A DNA stretch of 21,714 nt, taken from DASSTJ01 sp035707965. Lineage in GTDB: Bacteria > Actinomycetota > Actinomycetes > Actinomycetales > Angustibacteraceae. The notes under the pieces were generated by a model. It saw only the letters and a program-made list of their open reading frames with translations, was not told the DNA's origin and did no database searches. The position numbers were made by a program, and so were the translations under genes. Shown here one piece after another: positions 21,391-21,714 of the stretch (position 1 is the stretch's first letter; every line of letters starts with the position of its first letter). The stretch covers positions 1 through 21,714 of the forward strand of contig DASSTJ010000153.1 of NCBI GenBank assembly GCA_035707965.1, read 5' to 3'.

Positions 21391-21666
21391 ATGCTCACGT
21401 TGACCGATCAGGCACAGCAGGCTGTGCTCGGCCTGACGCAGGACCCGCAGGCGCCCGAAGGTGCCGGTATGCGCATCGCGGCAGGCCAGCAGGGGCTCGA
21501 GCTGAGCCTCGTCGAGGCGCCGACCCCCGGGGACGACGTCATCGACGAAGGCGGCGCGCGCGTCTTCGTCGAGGCGCAGACGGCGCCCATGCTCGCTGAG
21601 CAGACGTTGGACGCCCAGGTGCAGGAGGGCCAGGTCGCCTTCTTCCTGGCGCAGCCGTCCGCCTGA
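21391..21666 (+). CDS. HesB/IscA-like protein without cysteines
   Basis: This 91-residue protein begins at the ATG at 21391, fixed by AGGAG 5 bp upstream. Its layout follows the A-type iron-sulfur carrier fold: opening MLTLTDQAQQAVLGL, then GMRIAAGQQGLELSLVEAP, GDDVIDEGGARVFVEAQTAPML (where IscA has a DxxL...V.VD..S...L run) and a closing strand VAFFLAQP. All three cluster-binding cysteines of IscA/HesB are absent, as the sequence has no cysteine at all. It therefore cannot carry a cluster in the known way. Such cysteine-free relatives occur in actinobacteria as Fe-S cluster assembly-like proteins of unknown role. It follows the amino-sugar operon by 115 bp and is followed by a strong hairpin, so it may be its own unit. 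Confidence 0.7.
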   Translation: MLTLTDQAQQAVLGLTQDPQAPEGAGMRIAAGQQGLELSLVEAPTPGDDVIDEGGARVFVEAQTAPMLAEQTLDAQVQEGQVAFFLAQPSA

Positions 21667-21680
21667 GCGACGCACCGGCC

Positions 21681-21712
21681 GGCCCGGCTCCCGCCACCAG
21701 GGGAGCCGGGCC
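21681..21712 (+). terminator. Strong hairpin terminator
   Basis: GGCCCGGCTCCC (21681-21692) and GGGAGCCGGGCC (21701-21712) form a perfect 12-bp stem with an 8-base loop, 14 bp after the HesB-like stop. The window ends before any T-run could be seen. High-GC genomes often use such stems without a T-run. Confidence 0.75.
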
Positions 21713-21714
21713 CG

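Overview
The window is about 21.7 kb of very GC-rich DNA. Gene density is high, GTG starts are common, and purine-rich ribosome sites mix with probable leaderless starts. These traits, and families such as DUF5709 and a binding-protein sugar importer without its own ATPase, point to an actinobacterium. A Cellulomonas-like member of the Micrococcales is my best guess. It rests on gene content and style, since there is no rRNA or other marker gene here. I see no tRNA, rRNA, insertion sequence, phage gene or CRISPR array. The window reads as ordinary chromosome.

Left part (1-6400). The window opens inside a NERD-domain membrane protein. A RibD/DHFR-like reductase follows on the minus strand. Next is a 347-bp non-coding stretch with two 47-bp palindromic repeats and a promoter carrying two MarR-type operator palindromes. 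That promoter drives a MarR regulator and a 14-helix DHA2 drug exporter. A second, unrelated MarR gene follows with a leaderless-type start. Then come a PhnB-like VOC protein, an HhH-GPD protein that lacks the endonuclease III lysine, and a DksA/TraR zinc-finger protein.

Middle part (6400-14440). This is a mosaic of single genes: a MutT-type Nudix hydrolase, a secreted His/Arg/Asp-rich protein behind dense palindromes, and a seven-helix PQ-loop (SWEET-like) membrane protein. It continues with an acidic small protein, a membrane-anchored GAF-like protein, a 57-residue basic protein and an aldose 1-epimerase. Divergent from the epimerase are a histidine phosphatase and an overlapping NAD(P)H-hydrate dehydratase. 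A DUF5709 protein and a membrane-anchored matrixin-like metalloprotease end the section.

Right part (14441-21714). This is the most coherent unit, a six-gene amino-sugar operon: binding lipoprotein, two CUT1 permeases, a cytoplasmic GH3 N-acetylhexosaminidase, a ROK kinase and glucosamine-6-phosphate deaminase. From the permeases onward the genes overlap or nearly touch. The inferred route is uptake of a GlcNAc oligosaccharide (chitin or peptidoglycan derived), cleavage, phosphorylation, deacetylation by a NagA encoded elsewhere, and deamination to fructose-6-phosphate. The ATPase is also missing and is probably a shared MsiK-type subunit. A HesB/IscA-like protein without any cysteine and a strong terminator hairpin close the window.

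I found no clear previously undescribed system. The best leads are the 47-bp hairpin repeats, the slippage-prone repeat at the GH3/ROK junction, the cysteine-less HesB-like protein, the SWEET-like PQ-loop protein and the palindrome cluster before the secreted His-rich protein.
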